Both the position numbers and the translations under genes were made by a program. This document shows, in pieces, positions 37,801-44,276 of a stretch of 64,000 nucleotides of DNA; position 1 is the stretch's first letter; every line of letters begins with the position of its first letter. Source of the stretch: Blastobasis lacticolella (taxonomy: Eukaryota > Arthropoda > Insecta > Lepidoptera > Blastobasidae); contig LR990056.1 in the NCBI GenBank assembly GCA_905147135.1, positions 13,092,001 through 13,156,000 on the forward strand. Reading direction: 5' to 3'. Below the pieces are notes generated by a model, which made no database searches, was not told the DNA's origin, and saw nothing but the letters and a program-made list of their open reading frames with translations.

Positions 37801-39211
37801 CTTCCAATTATAGGTTATTTCCTACGTTAAATGCAGTCAACCATGTTTTTCCACGATATTCAAGAATCAACTTCGTAATGTACGAGAAAGTCACCAGCTG
37901 TATTATAATTATAAAAAATGAATTTGCCATTTTATAGACGTGCAAGATATGCCATATTTTTTCATTAAATTGATTTAGCATTTAGTGTTTTTACATCGTT
38001 TAGTGGCGCTATTTATTTTGTTTTTACAATTGATTATCATTACCTATGCGTGCTATCTTCTAATGAGGCATTTTCGGAGAGCCATTTAAGGTACTTCTAG
38101 AAAGCCATTGATTTTTATGTGTTAAACATTGATTAATAATTAGCAGCTATATATTTCTATCTATGTATTTTTAAAATTGTAATGAACCCACAACTGTTTA
38201 TTCACGATAAACTCAAAAACCGAATGAATTTTCACGCGAATTTCACCAATATATAGGGTGATTCATGAGGAAGGTTAAGGCTTATAATTTGTTATGGCTG
38301 CTACCTGGCGAAGCCAGGGCGGGTCGCTAGTATAGTATAAAATAAAGTCGCTTTCCGCGTCTATTGAGCGCACCCCGTCCCTACGGGGTGTCGCATCCGA
38401 TGAAACCTGGAAAGCCCTTCCGGCTACAGGTGCTCCCAGGGGGTGTTTAGTACGTATGCGCCTAGGTTTTTCTGGCGAGTCGTGCATAACCAGTCCGGTC
38501 GGCCGGCTGGTACTCATGAGAGTTCACCTCCTCCCTCCTAACCGCTATACCGTAGAGTGCCCATTTCCTTTGCGTTAAGCGCAAAAAACAAAAAAAAAAC
38601 GGGTCTATGTGTTTCCTCCAGTAGAATTATATATACCTAATCAATGCATATTATAATAGAGAATCTCCAAGGACTCCCGTAACATTATTTCAATACCTAT
38701 TTTGATCAATGAAATTCAAAAGGCTCTCTGAAAATCTCCCAATTTCATACTTAGGCTAGTGTTTCCTGAGCGCGCTCCATACAAAAGTTGTTGGATCATA
38801 TTTTCAATATTACACATCAAAGCCAATGAAATTTTGTAGTCGTGATCTAGAAACCAATATCCAAGCTTGTGGTTTATCAGATTCCGTTAAAATATATCAT
38901 TTCTAAGTTACGCAGGATATAAAATTTGTATGGAAATCTTAAATATGTAATATGGAAAATATTAGCAATCTACGTTTTTATAGAGCGCGCTTGGGGAACA
39001 CTCTTTTTAATTTATTAACTTATTCTATCATTCAGTAGGCATTACGAGCTCACCTTTGTCCCGGGCTCTTGCTTTCCGAACTGACGTTGTTGCTTGAGTC
39101 ATCATCTTCTTCCCTGGATGTGGCCGCGGATAGGACCCTGGAAGAACCGGCGTTGACCTCGCTACCATCGTTGTCTTCTCCCTCTGACGTTCTACTGTTC
39201 CCTTCCTCGGC
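10701..39211 (-). CDS. CngL: Cyclic-nucleotide-gated channel, insect CngL type (partial, eight exons)
   Basis: Predicted tetrameric plasma-membrane cation channel gated by intracellular cyclic nucleotides. Exons in transcript order: 39,211-39,054; 30,925-30,776; 29,988-29,847; 26,418-26,221; 24,818-24,711; 23,605-23,465; 15,870-15,718; 10,831-10,701. All junction phases agree. The exons encode an acidic/Ser-rich N-terminal part, S1, S2, S3-S4, S5 and the pore. The pore reads [16 protein letters not shown], typical of CNG channels, with Asp where vertebrate CNGA subunits have Glu. Identity with Drosophila CngL rather than CngA is judged from motif memory (G-D-L-P-T-P-E-T), not a search. Start codon, S6, C-linker and nucleotide-binding domain are missing, so subunit type cannot be confirmed. 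Introns reach 8.1 kb and carry most of the window's mobile DNA. Confidence 0.9.
10973..11245 (-). mobile_element. RTE-like LINE 3' fragment (family a)
   Basis: Closely matches the 3' part of the longer copy at 12,343-13,196 (shared blocks TGCTGGGCATAGGCCT, ACCAGGTCGTCGGTC, GTGGTCACCACTCGAGAACT). It is 5' truncated, has an internal deletion near 11,200, and lies in the last channel intron of the window. Confidence 0.7.
11552..11714 (+). mobile_element. Helitron-like non-autonomous element end
   Basis: Shares with 36,690-36,849 and 60,130-60,288 the blocks AAACTACGCAACGGATTTTA, CAATAGATGGAGTGATTC and a GC-rich 3' end GTTGCGCCGGGTCCACTAG followed by T. A CTAG end next to T with a GC-rich stretch just inside fits the Helitron CTRR terminus. 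The assignment rests on this end and on the copy number. Confidence 0.55.
12332..13207 (-). mobile_element. RTE-like LINE, 5'-truncated, with 11-bp target duplication
   Basis: The element body is 12,343-13,196, flanked on both sides by CCGACTCGTAT (12,332-12,342 and 13,197-13,207). On the minus strand it begins inside the reverse transcriptase ([11 protein letters not shown]), includes the catalytic F-A-D-D box near 13,060 and V-D-D-Y-T-Y-L-G near 12,880, and ends in a (TGA)n tail at 12,343. Frameshifts and missing codons mean it is dead. The intact duplication points to a fairly recent insertion. Confidence 0.85.
13210..14870. other. Intron sequence without recognised features
   Basis: AT-rich intron sequence of the channel gene. 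I see no exon on either strand and no repeat that matches another part of the window. Confidence 0.5.
14876..15128 (+). mobile_element. LINE 3'-end fragment (tail family A)
   Basis: Best-preserved copy of this tail family in the window. It encodes [20 protein letters not shown] and [13 protein letters not shown], then the CATCAGGTGGCCCGCTTGCC tail and an A18 run ending at 15,128. The peptide is the usual end of an insect LINE ORF2. It sits about 600 bp from channel exon 7 on the opposite strand. Confidence 0.75.
15718..15870 (-). CDS. CngL: CngL exon 7 (end of S4 and S5)
   Basis: The 153-bp exon is phase 0 at both ends: acceptor CAATCCAACAG before GTGTACCGC, donor GGGTTCCAG/GTATGTT. It encodes [15 protein letters not shown], a linker, and the hydrophobic S5 segment [20 protein letters not shown] partial inverted copy lies at 5,001-5,112. 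Confidence 0.95.
16020..16090 (-). repeat. LINE/SINE 3'-tail fragment
   Basis: CACGAAGGTGGCGAATAAGC, TTACGGCCTGCC and TGATGG form the inverse of the + strand copy at 21,440-21,510. It is a short 3'-tail remnant of a non-LTR family. Confidence 0.45.
16266..16536 (-). repeat. Dispersed repeat B, near full length
   Basis: About 270 bp matching 49,848-50,110 in the same orientation and 36,252-36,516 inverted. Blocks include CCACTGCAGGACTT, GGCAGGCGGGTTGGAGATCG, TTTTCCAGCCTAC and GTCGCCTTGTACGACACCCA. The GATGATG-type end is at the low coordinate. Confidence 0.7.
17287..17777 (+). repeat. Left terminal inverted repeat of the 3.3-kb element
   Basis: Shared blocks with the right arm include AAAACGCAAAGCGCGATGTA, GTGCTTCCTGCG, ATGCATTTTTCGACCAATAA, GTCCGGAGCAAATTATTG and GTTGTAGTACATTTAATTT. 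The outer 260 bases are the best conserved. Confidence 0.85.
18165..19400 (-). pseudogene. Decayed non-LTR reverse transcriptase inside the 3.3-kb element
   Basis: On the minus strand, about 19,255-19,110 reads [20 protein letters not shown] and then Q-C-Y-K-K-P-S, ending V-V-G-C-Q-Q followed by a stop. This resembles the palm entry of a reverse transcriptase (conserved Q-Q-G-D-P would follow). About 18,360-18,180 reads [14 protein letters not shown] and later [10 protein letters not shown], resembling the C-terminal domain of the same protein class, possibly a PD-(D/E)XK-like nuclease. Stops and frameshifts are frequent. An AATAAA lies at 17,821-17,826 on this strand near the left arm. Family assignment is from recall of motifs. 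Confidence 0.6.
20071..20573 (-). repeat. Right terminal inverted repeat of the 3.3-kb element
   Basis: Inverted partner of 17,287-17,777. It carries a short addition (AAAAAAATGGCCC on the minus strand) near the tip and more substitutions toward the interior. Confidence 0.85.
21118..21418 (-). mobile_element. tRNA-derived SINE (family 1), near full length
   Basis: Runs from the CACAACCGGAACATTGACGG tail through the body to a tRNA-like head whose B box reads GGGTTCGAATTACGGAGCCG on the minus strand. Same family as 25,085-25,415. Confidence 0.75.
21440..21510 (+). repeat. LINE/SINE 3'-tail fragment
   Basis: CCATCAGGCGGTCCGTAAGC, then TTGTTCGCCACCTTAGTGGC and ATA with an A7 run. Inverted counterpart of 16,020-16,090. 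Confidence 0.5.
21916..21996 (+). repeat. SINE family 1, 3'-part fragment
   Basis: Matches the SINE 3' part (AAATCCTGTATCATGGTC, GCGCGAGAGCACAACCGGGA). Diverged remnant. Confidence 0.5.
22065..22312 (-). mobile_element. tRNA-derived SINE (family 2), full length
   Basis: On the minus strand the head reads AGTGGTTCAGTTGGTTAACA (A box region) and GGTCCCGGGTTCGATTCCCG (B box), followed by GAAATTGAAATGAT and a unique body ending near TTTGTCCAAGCATATTTATT. It is a SINE, not a tRNA gene. Other copies: 53,095-53,290, 52,855-52,935, 60,340-60,425. Confidence 0.8.
22313..22560 (+). repeat. Unclassified dispersed repeat D, copy 1
   Basis: About 245 bp shared, same orientation, with 51,965-52,232: AATGCTAGAAATAAATCCG, CATGACTTCTAAGTCTACCC, CAGCTGGCCTGATAACTTC, TTTCCGCCAGCCGGCAGGCC, AACTACTTTTCTACTTATA. 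No coding potential or terminal inverted repeat seen. Confidence 0.65.
23465..23605 (-). CDS. CngL: CngL exon 6 (S3 and start of S4)
   Basis: The 141-bp exon is phase 0 at both ends: acceptor CCATCCAG before GTCTACGAC, donor TTGAAG/GTGAGA. It encodes [11 protein letters not shown], the S3 stretch [16 protein letters not shown], and the basic entry to S4 ([10 protein letters not shown]). Confidence 0.95.
24186..24602. mobile_element. MITE, hAT-like ends (family M1), 417 bp
   Basis: The ends are inverted: CAGGGGGCTTACCATGAGC at the left and CTGGGGGCTTACCATGAGC when the right end is reversed. The CAGGG tip is hAT-like, but no clear 8-bp duplication is seen. Inside is a 20-bp tandem repeat (24,307-24,358, TGACATAAGCTAACGTTATC about 2.5 times). 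A longer relative is at 46,395-46,960. Confidence 0.75.
24711..24818 (-). CDS. CngL: CngL exon 5 (S2)
   Basis: The 108-bp exon is phase 0 at both ends: acceptor TTTATCCACAG before ATCTTGTGC, donor CTTATG/GTATAA. It encodes the S2 region [17 protein letters not shown] and then R-T-G-Y-L-E-Q-G-L, a signature CNG-channel loop. Confidence 0.95.
24883..24930 (-). repeat. SINE family 2 3'-tail fragment
   Basis: GCAAAGTATGTTATGGGTGC, TAGACAACTGATGAACTAC matches the 3' body of the copy at 22,065-22,312. Short remnant. Confidence 0.45.
25085..25415 (+). mobile_element. tRNA-derived SINE (family 1), reference copy
   Basis: The tRNA-like head has an A box (TGGCCAAACGG, 25,105-25,115) and a B box (GGTTCGAATCCC, 25,149-25,160). 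A ~250-bp body follows (TGTACCAAGGACTCTTTTCT, GGTGAGGGAAAATATCGTAA, GATCCAATCTGGTCAGAT, GTAATTACCTGATTGGC) ending in CGGGTTCTCG. The head does not fold as an intact tRNA with a proper anticodon arm, so this is a SINE and not a tRNA gene. About ten copies or fragments occur in the window. Confidence 0.8.
26221..26418 (-). CDS. CngL: CngL exon 4 (pre-S1 and S1)
   Basis: The 198-bp exon is phase 0 at both ends: acceptor TCTAACACAG before GTAGAGGAC, donor GAGTTGCAG/GTTGGT. It encodes an acidic start (V-E-D-T-G-S-E), a basic patch [11 protein letters not shown], the [11 protein letters not shown] motif and the S1 stretch [19 protein letters not shown]. Confidence 0.95.
26593..26732 (+). mobile_element. 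RTE-like LINE 3' end (family b), fragment
   Basis: Ends with CCCTGGCAAAAGTCGGGATA, AGCACTAGGAC and (GAT)n, the inverse of the 3' end seen at 35,264. Diverged and 5' truncated. Confidence 0.5.
27338..27414 (+). CDS. First exon of a THAP-domain transposase (partial)
   Basis: Twenty-five codons plus two bases: M-P-S-C-V-V-K-S-C, then Y-W-K-K-C, and G-G-I-T-Y-H, followed by a strong donor CACGC/GTAAGT. M-x-x-C-x4-C followed by a basic stretch and a Y-H-x-F-P-type position is the start of the C2CH zinc-binding THAP fold, the DNA-binding domain at the N-terminus of P-element transposases. The expected next exon (F-P motif, C-x2-H, AVPTIF box) was not found up to 29,181. It is opposite in strand to the channel gene and lies in its third intron. 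A domesticated THAP gene is less likely because the exon is inside the inverted repeats. Confidence 0.75.
27605..28692. mobile_element. TTAA-flanked DNA element nested in the P-like element
   Basis: The element is 27,609-28,688 with TTAA on both sides (27,605-27,608 and 28,689-28,692). The terminal inverted repeat is GGCGAGGACGGC. TTAA target choice fits piggyBac or Kolobok-type elements. The left subterminal block (CCATTTCATCGAAACGAATG) recurs at 29,575-29,645 on the minus strand, showing a second member of the family. No transposase is recognised; a LINE fragment fills most of the interior. Confidence 0.75.
27735..28400 (-). pseudogene. RTE-like LINE fragment (family c)
   Basis: On the minus strand, broken frames give [26 protein letters not shown], and a W-F-G-H-like position, in the order expected for the C-terminal part of lepidopteran RTE-like reverse transcriptases. 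There are many stops. It lies inside the TTAA element. Confidence 0.6.
28737..28972 (-). mobile_element. MITE family M2 copy, nested in the P-like element
   Basis: Inverse of 38,758-39,002. Shared blocks include GCGCGCTTCATACAAA at the tip and, read on the minus strand, CAATGAAATTTTGTAGACGT and GCTTGTGGTATAATAA. Its ends are imperfect inverted repeats. Confidence 0.65.
29572..29645 (-). repeat. End fragment of the TTAA-element family
   Basis: The minus strand reads AAGGCGAACATGGCGTCC, ATTTCATCGAAACGAATGCT, closely like the left end at 27,609. The other end was not found. Confidence 0.55.
29847..29988 (-). CDS. CngL: CngL exon 3
   Basis: 142-bp exon. The acceptor GAATGAAATGCAG is forced by an in-frame TGA just upstream; the donor is GAAACT/GTAAGT. 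It starts with one base completing an Arg codon and ends in phase 0. It encodes [16 protein letters not shown] and [18 protein letters not shown]. This cytoplasmic, basic pre-S1 segment has no membrane helix. Confidence 0.88.
30013..30168 (+). pseudogene. Unidentified coding-like fragment, 51 codons
   Basis: Open from 30,013 to a stop at 30,166-30,168 without a start codon. It reads [20 protein letters not shown] and later [14 protein letters not shown]. The composition is protein-like and may derive from a retroelement. I cannot name it. It begins 25 bases from channel exon 3 on the other strand. Confidence 0.3.
30776..30925 (-). CDS. CngL: CngL exon 2
   Basis: 150-bp exon with acceptor CCCTTTATAG before GCGACC. 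It encodes a six-serine run ([11 protein letters not shown]), an acidic/basic stretch, and [19 protein letters not shown]. The donor is placed at AAAAAG/GTTCGA because only this gives the phase (two bases left over) required by exon 3. The stronger-looking GTAAAG 20 bases further on (AACAACG/GTAAAG) would break the frame. The weak donor is the least certain junction in the model. Confidence 0.82.
31062..31331 (+). pseudogene. Unidentified coding-like stretch, 89 codons, no start
   Basis: Open from after TGA at 31,059-31,061 to TAA at 31,329-31,331, with no ATG near its beginning. It reads [15 protein letters not shown] and later [20 protein letters not shown]. Codon choice and residue mix look like protein, with a helix-prone middle. 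I do not recognise the family. It could be a gene fragment carried by a mobile element or an exon of a gene nested in the channel intron; no good acceptor in frame was seen. Confidence 0.35.
31340..33035. other. Intron sequence without recognised features
   Basis: AT-rich intron sequence. A short tandem CAGCCAACCTCTAAGCCAAC occurs near 32,216. No exon or named repeat is seen. Confidence 0.5.
33040..33175 (+). repeat. SINE family 1 fragment
   Basis: CTTACGGTGAGGGAAAACAT, CGTGATGAAACCTGCACATT match the body of 25,085-25,415; an internal part is missing before GCGCGGGAGCATAACC. Confidence 0.6.
33905..34012 (-). repeat. LINE 3'-tail family A fragment
   Basis: TATGCCATACGGCAGACAAA and CAGGTAAGCGGGCC, then the diverged CACCAGGGGTATCACTAATT part. 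Minus-strand tail with poly-T at its low end. Confidence 0.6.
34770..34876 (+). repeat. SINE family 1 3'-part fragment
   Basis: CTCCACTGTAATTATCTGAT, AAATCCTGGATCATAATC and GTGCGTGAGGGCACAACC match the SINE 3' half. Confidence 0.6.
34928..35084 (-). mobile_element. LINE 3'-tail family A copy
   Basis: T-run, GTTATACGGCAGACAAACAG, GCAAGCGGGCCACCTGATGG, and the coding remnant up to CTTGAACGATCCTATG. Poly-A end at the low coordinate. It directly adjoins a SINE family 1 piece. Confidence 0.7.
35088..35250 (-). repeat. SINE family 1 fragment
   Basis: CGGTTGTGCTCTCGTGCCCG, AAAGCCCGGGGTTCGC, GCCATCTGACCTCAGTAG match the minus-strand SINE. It ends where the RTE-like LINE begins at about 35,264. Confidence 0.6.
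35264..35765 (-). pseudogene. RTE-like LINE, C-terminal 160 codons (family b)
   Basis: An open minus-strand frame encodes [16 protein letters not shown] and V-M-L-Y-G-C-E-T-W, then [26 protein letters not shown] and [11 protein letters not shown], ending [12 protein letters not shown] before a (TGA)n tail. This is the standard C-terminus of RTE-clade ORFs. It is 5' truncated with the reverse transcriptase core missing. The uninterrupted frame suggests moderate age. It cannot move by itself. Confidence 0.85.
36252..36516 (+). repeat. Dispersed repeat B, near full length
   Basis: Best + strand copy: GCCGTGCGGTGTCCGGCAGA at the start, GTCGTACAAGGCGACTAATG, AACCCGCCTGCCAAGCG, GAGGCTCTAAGTCCTGCAGT, ending GTGATGATGTGATGATGAT. 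The terminal microsatellite is typical of LINE-mobilised insertions. Confidence 0.7.
36690..36849 (+). mobile_element. Helitron-like non-autonomous element end
   Basis: AAACTACACAACGGATTTTA, CAATAGATAGAGTGATTC, then GAAGTCGCGGCGGGCTAG. Same layout as 11,552-11,714 and 60,130-60,288, ending in CTAG (here followed by C). Confidence 0.55.
36906..37080 (-). mobile_element. LINE 3'-tail family A copy
   Basis: T-rich start, GTTATGCGGCAGACAAACAG, GCAAGCGGGCCACCCGATGG, through GAACGATCCCATGTCATAGT and CCAAAGGAAACACTG. Well preserved and about 175 bp long. Confidence 0.75.
38185..38330 (+). mobile_element. Helitron-like element end
   Basis: AATTTCACCAATATATAGGG, TGATTCATGAGGAAGGTTAA, a CCTGGCGAAGCCAGG hairpin (38,312-38,326 region) and the end GGGTCGCTAG followed by T. 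The hairpin a few bases before CTAG is the expected Helitron 3' structure. Confidence 0.55.
38331..38590 (-). other. GC-rich repeat with 80-codon open frame, unclassified
   Basis: A minus-strand frame at 38,275-38,517 starts [10 protein letters not shown] and runs through [11 protein letters not shown]. It is GC-rich against an AT-rich background and abuts the Helitron-like end at 38,330. It may be the 5' part of a retroelement. I cannot name the family with confidence and no downstream domain follows. Confidence 0.35.
38758..39002 (+). mobile_element. MITE family M2 copy, 245 bp
   Basis: Terminal inverted repeats: AGTGTTTCCTGAGCGCGCTC at the left; AGTGTTCCCCAAGCGCGCTC when the right end is reversed. 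Related to 28,737-28,972 in the opposite orientation. It lies about 50 bases from channel exon 1. Confidence 0.75.
39054..39211 (-). CDS. CngL: CngL first visible exon (N-terminal cytoplasmic part)
   Basis: 158 bp with acceptor CTTTCCCTCTACAG and donor CAAAG/GTGAGC, ending two bases into an Arg codon that exon 2 completes. It encodes an acidic, serine-rich, probably disordered stretch ([27 protein letters not shown]). The frame is open upstream to an ATG at 39,257-39,259, so a start there is possible, but the long pyrimidine tract before CAG favours a spliced exon with the start further right. No upstream exon was recognised. Confidence 0.82.
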
Positions 39212-39482
39212 CTGTAGAGGGAAAGAGATGGAGTTAGCAAGCGTATTCTCGTGTAACATTTTTATGGGATGAAGCAGGTTTTACGTAATTGGAACGAATT
39301 ATGTTTCTTTTTAGTGTTTCCGTTAGTGTTTTAGTCACTTGTCTTTTGAATATGTTAAACAATATACGATATAAGTAATTCTTGCTAGTACCAGAGATAA
39401 ATTATTTAGTATTTGTTAGGCTATTATCGATTGATAATTATAGGCGTGCCCTTCGAGGCACGATGGCTTACAAGACTGAAAT

Positions 39483-39531
39483 CACTCGACCACCACGGTT
39501 AATGTCAGATATAATTCGTGGTGGTCGAGTG
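39483..39531. repeat. Perfect 15-bp hairpin
   Basis: CACTCGACCACCACG (39,483-39,497) pairs with CGTGGTGGTCGAGTG (39,517-39,531) around a 19-base loop. Free-standing, about 270 bp upstream of channel exon 1. Confidence 0.8.
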
Positions 39532-40454
39532 TAAGAGAGATATTGCGCGCAGCTTTTTGGCGGTCTTATCTCTAAACCGATTTTGGTTACTTACTGTACT
39601 GTTTCTTACGACGGCAGATCTACTCATAGTCGACCAAATCAACGATTGAACTATATAAGTTATTGCTCCAATAGGTAATTAAAGTTGATCGTCCAAGGGT
39701 CTTCTATCATCAAATCACGACGAGTTAAATGAACTGAAGCCGTAATGTCCCCAGTTTTAACGAGTTTTGTGTACTTTAATTTTGTGTACTGTGGTTTGGT
39801 TAGAATATTATTCTAATTACTATTTTACATTGGTATTATGTGTTTGATAAGTTCACTCTTTCCAACTAGGTATTATCGATTCTGCGAGCCAACAACTAGG
39901 TATAGTAGCTAGTTAGTCAAGGTAGATTTTTAAATTACAGTACATCGATATTTCATACGTTAATATGAATTGTTATGCGCACATAAAACAGATTTAATAA
40001 ACATAGAGCAGACAGTTCTCGTTTAATATGTACATTGAAAGTGAATAAGCTAACGCCAGGTGCTGCAAATGCCATGCTGATCCCCTCAGCGGCTGTGTGG
40101 GTAGGAATTTCTGCCTCATTACCATGCAATAGGGACTATAATGCCATGCAAATTGCTTTAAGATACAGAAAAATTTGATTATACAATGCGCATTTCGTTT
40201 CCTGGTTAAAATGTGTTGTGTAAAAAGTTCTAAAGGCTTCTTTCTAAAGAACTCAATAACCTCACCAGTCTTCTGTTGCGTACTGGATGGCTACTCTTAT
40301 TTATAACGGTCCATATTGTCCGTTATTTCGGTCGGTGGTCGTGACTTGACGAAGTTTATCTGTACTTGACTACTACTTGCACTTACAGTTATAGTCGCCC
40401 TAGCTACTCGTGATGTAAGTTAACCTTTTCTGTTCTAACTAAACTCATAATGTC

Positions 40455-40640
40455 ATCATCACCTTCAATCATCGAAGCTTACTGTTGAACATAGGCCTCC
40501 CCCAGGCCTTTCACGCCGATCCATTTCGTGCCTCTGGCATCCATTAGCTACCTACAACCCCTTCCTCACTACCTACATCCCTTATCAATGTCGTCTGTCA
40601 ATCTCGCAATGGCCGTCCTAAGCTGGAATTGTCACTGTGT
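40455..40640 (-). repeat. LINE-type 3' fragment
   Basis: TCATCATCACCTTCAATCAT, then ACATAGGCCTCCCCCAGG, a typical 3' end of RTE-like elements in insects. No open frame. Confidence 0.5.
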
Positions 40641-40784
40641 TATCGTCGCTAGGTCGTCATCGCGTGGGGATTGTCCTACCCTGCAATTGCAGCTACACGG
40701 TCGATACTCGAGGACATTTCCGGGCCAGCTGTTATCAATTCTGCGAGCCAACATAACGGTTGAATAAATATATGGTTGTTAACA

Positions 40785-40860
40785 AAGGTTGCTCTTACGC
40801 CGAGGGAAAACATCGTGATGAAACCTGCATATTCGGAGGACTGAATATGTAACCGTGAAC
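40785..40860 (+). repeat. SINE family 1 fragment
   Basis: CTTACGCCGAGGGAAAACAT, CGTGATGAAACCTGCATATT and CTGAATATGTAACCGTGA match the SINE body. Confidence 0.55.
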
Positions 40861-41896
40861 CGATTGACAGGGTCATGGAGCTCAGGTGACATTCCCTTTG
40901 TATACAGTAGTTTTTGTAAGAAAATAGATAGATAAGGTTTACTACAGACTTTCTAGTGCTACATACATACATTCTCACCCCGATCCTACAAGGATTGGCA
41001 ATACAGGAATCAAAATAAGATGTTGACAGAGACTATTAAGAACAACGATGTCTTGCGTTTTTTGTCCTTTTTTCGTTAAATGTAGCTGTTCATTTTTATA
41101 GCTATTATATCAGTTTTATTTACTCACAACCCCATCGAAGATAATCAGTACGGACTCCTCGAAACCGGATTAACTCTCAATTAGACCGGCTTATGTTTCG
41201 ACAACTTGAAATATTTACAAAGATGCTGTTTGAATTTAAAAATCGAGAAGGTCTTGGAATAAATCTTCAAATGTTTCTGCAACGAAGTGTGGAGAATTAT
41301 AAATACCTATCAAGGCCATAGGTACATACATATATTATTTGCAGACTGCAGTAATTTCAATTGCCATAGTGAATGTACGTATACCTATTTAAAACATTTC
41401 GAAGAACAAATTGAGTTAGCACGGGCCATGGAGCTTTGCTCGGAGTTCTTGAAGATGGAGACATTTCCTGAAATTTAGGTGAAAATCGTAACATCCGTTT
41501 CTGGAAATCCAATTACATGTAAAATGTCGTGGCGGCCTGGTGAATCCGAGTTATTTCAAAACGGCTAGCAATTTTACAAAACGATCCTATAAAATTTGTC
41601 TAAGACATATACATGCAAATGGATTTAGGAAAAAGGGCGTGACGTTATGTATGGATGTATATGTATGTATGGATTTAGGGAAACGATTGCTTCAACGTAA
41701 ATTGTAGCCTGTGTTTTTTGGCTCAAGACATCGATATACTATACTTTTGACTGCTAACTGCGCTAGGATGTTAAGTTGTAATAGTATTTTTAATATATGA
41801 TTATTTGTATTGGTCATAGAATCAAGAGCTTTTAAAAATTCTACATCAGATAAATAACAGAAAGCCAATAACAGATTCTTACTCCTATTCATAAGT

Positions 41897-42065
41897 CCCG
41901 CGGCAGGCCTAAGAAGTTATCGATTGACATCGCTGAGTCGGATGTGATAGCCAACGGCCTACGACGTGACAATGCTGAAGACCGGGCGAAGTGGAGGAAA
42001 AACAGTAGAAAGCGGACCCTGGCAGACCCTGACCTTGACGACGACGACGATGATGATGATTTGTC
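41897..42065 (+). mobile_element. RTE-like LINE 3' end fragment
   Basis: The + strand reads R-G-R-P-K-K-L-S-I-D-I-A-E-S-D and later L-R-R-D-N-A-E-D-R-A-K-W-R-K and L-A-D-P-D, ending (GAC)n(GAT)n. Same family type as 35,264-35,765 on the opposite strand. Confidence 0.75.
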
Positions 42066-42069
42066 CTCC

Positions 42070-44275
42070 TATTAATTATGCTGGCGTTTTATATATTTGC
42101 CCCTTATCGACAATCGCAGCGTAGAAGTAGTAGGTGCCAGAGGCACAAGCCGATCGGTAAAGGAGGCTATGTCTAGCTGCGGAGATGATGACCGTTTGCT
42201 TGCGATTTTGCTCGCACTGATAAGGTCAAGTCTTAATATAAACTAAACTTAGTGCCGAGATTCCGAACTGATAACTTAATCTACATAATTATATGTATAT
42301 AGTATAGATTGCACAAGGATAATTACATTTAAATATCACGGTTATAGAAAGTAAAAAAGTCTTACTTGTAAGTACTTACCTACAAATAGAATTAGGGAGC
42401 TATTAAATAAAAAATTATAAAATCGATCGTCGACTTACCTGTATTCTTATCAGGGGTATAGTTTCTTCAATATTTTTGTACATGTTGAATTATATGAATA
42501 TAAAAAATAAGTGCACTTAATTTTAGAATTTCCTTTTTTAAGATATCTGTAAATTGTACATATAATACTAGGTATAAAAACTGTAGGAACTTATTTTTGA
42601 ATATTTACAAGTATTTACATAGGCATTTTATGGCAAAAGTTGAAAGCAAAACATTGCTCTATTATGATGTGATATATTTCTGCATAATAAGCAGTGACTA
42701 ATGTAAACTCTATCTAACTCTACTATGGATTTGTATTCATCCCGCCTGCCAAGCGTGAAAATTATGGCAATACGCTTCACTAATGTGGAATAGGGTTAAG
42801 TCCAACAGTGAACTATAATGGACTGTTGATGACGATGATGATGATTCATGAGGCGAAATCTAGACCTAACTTAATACCTATACCCATCAGCTAGTTCGGC
42901 TAAATGAGTAATTACGAAGCCGAAAGTAGCTGTCACGGAAATATTAACTTTTAATGCATCAAATGCCATATTTTGAAACAAAGAAACTATAACATTATTA
43001 TGTAAAATATGCTAGAAGATGCAAAACTATTAAGTAGGTACAGAAAAAGCTTTACCTAACTACAAACCAACTATATCTTATAAACTAGTGATAAGTGACT
43101 ACTTAATAATAAATACGAGTAGATATACAAAGCAAAGCATAACATAAAGTTTGTATTAACAAGAAATCGGTTACTTAACTTACTAACTTATAATACACAA
43201 GGACGAAAGAGCCTATGGACATTTTGAGGGTAGTTCCGATAAATGAGAATAATTTATGTACCTACCTACGTTGTTGGATTTTCATATTCGATCACAACGA
43301 TTGTTATCGTGTTAGAAATTGCTGCGAGAAAAGTGTATATTGCCTAAGATTCTTAGATTTTTTGTTTAGTAAAGCAATGAGCGAGAGGTTGATCAGCGAA
43401 CGAAGAATAACAAAAAGATTGTTAGGTCCCACACAGGTAGAACAAAGATAAAGGTACCAGTTTACATCATGGGAGGAACTTAAACTTTTCATTCTTCATG
43501 AACGTGTATCATTACTTATAATAAGACCACGATAAGTCCGAATCAACTGACAGTAGTACAAATTATAAAGTGTAGATATGGTAATAATCTGGGGATAATC
43601 TGTCCTTGTCTGTCCTTCTTGTAAACATTCAGTTATTTGGTCACGATTAACTTGAACTTATGTCTAAATTATTAATCATGGTGAAAATTATCTTCCGCAC
43701 TTCCTTAATAATAGTTTAGCCCATTATTTACTAATATTTTTCTTAACTCACGAAAATAAACAGTCCTACAGAAATCAATTTGTTTGTTATGACTTTTATG
43801 AATAACGTTATATGACGGATTAAAAACTTGGCATAAGTAGCCCTACAGAGTTTTTTTTTGTAATATGTGATTCGGACTTAGCGTGGTCTTATTATAATAA
43901 GTAAGATTTCATTGAGTGAGTGAGCAGAGTTTTAGAATGATCTCATGGTTACATCGTGTTTTTGTTTAGTACTCATAGTGCTAACTTTATACGTAGGGTA
44001 TGTATAAATTATAGAATATATAGAGGCTAATGGTATCTTATAAACGTTCAGTATTCTCGATGCAGTTTATCTGTACTGTCGTTTTTCTGACGAAAGTCTG
44101 TCAGGATTGACTGACAGTTTTCTAGCGCTACTATGGCTATCAGATTGTAAACCTGAACCATCTTATAAATATTGTTCATATGTTGATCAACCGTTGAACG
44201 TTTGATTAACGAGCGGCAAACTCATTAATGCATGACATTTCAAAATGGCGACACTTACTCGTAGTTCCAGCTTTG
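42070..44275. other. Mostly featureless AT-rich sequence
   Basis: Only a truncated repeat B copy (42,738-42,850, + strand, ending GATGACGATGATGATGAT) is recognised. No gene seen. Confidence 0.5.
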
Positions 44276-44276
44276 G

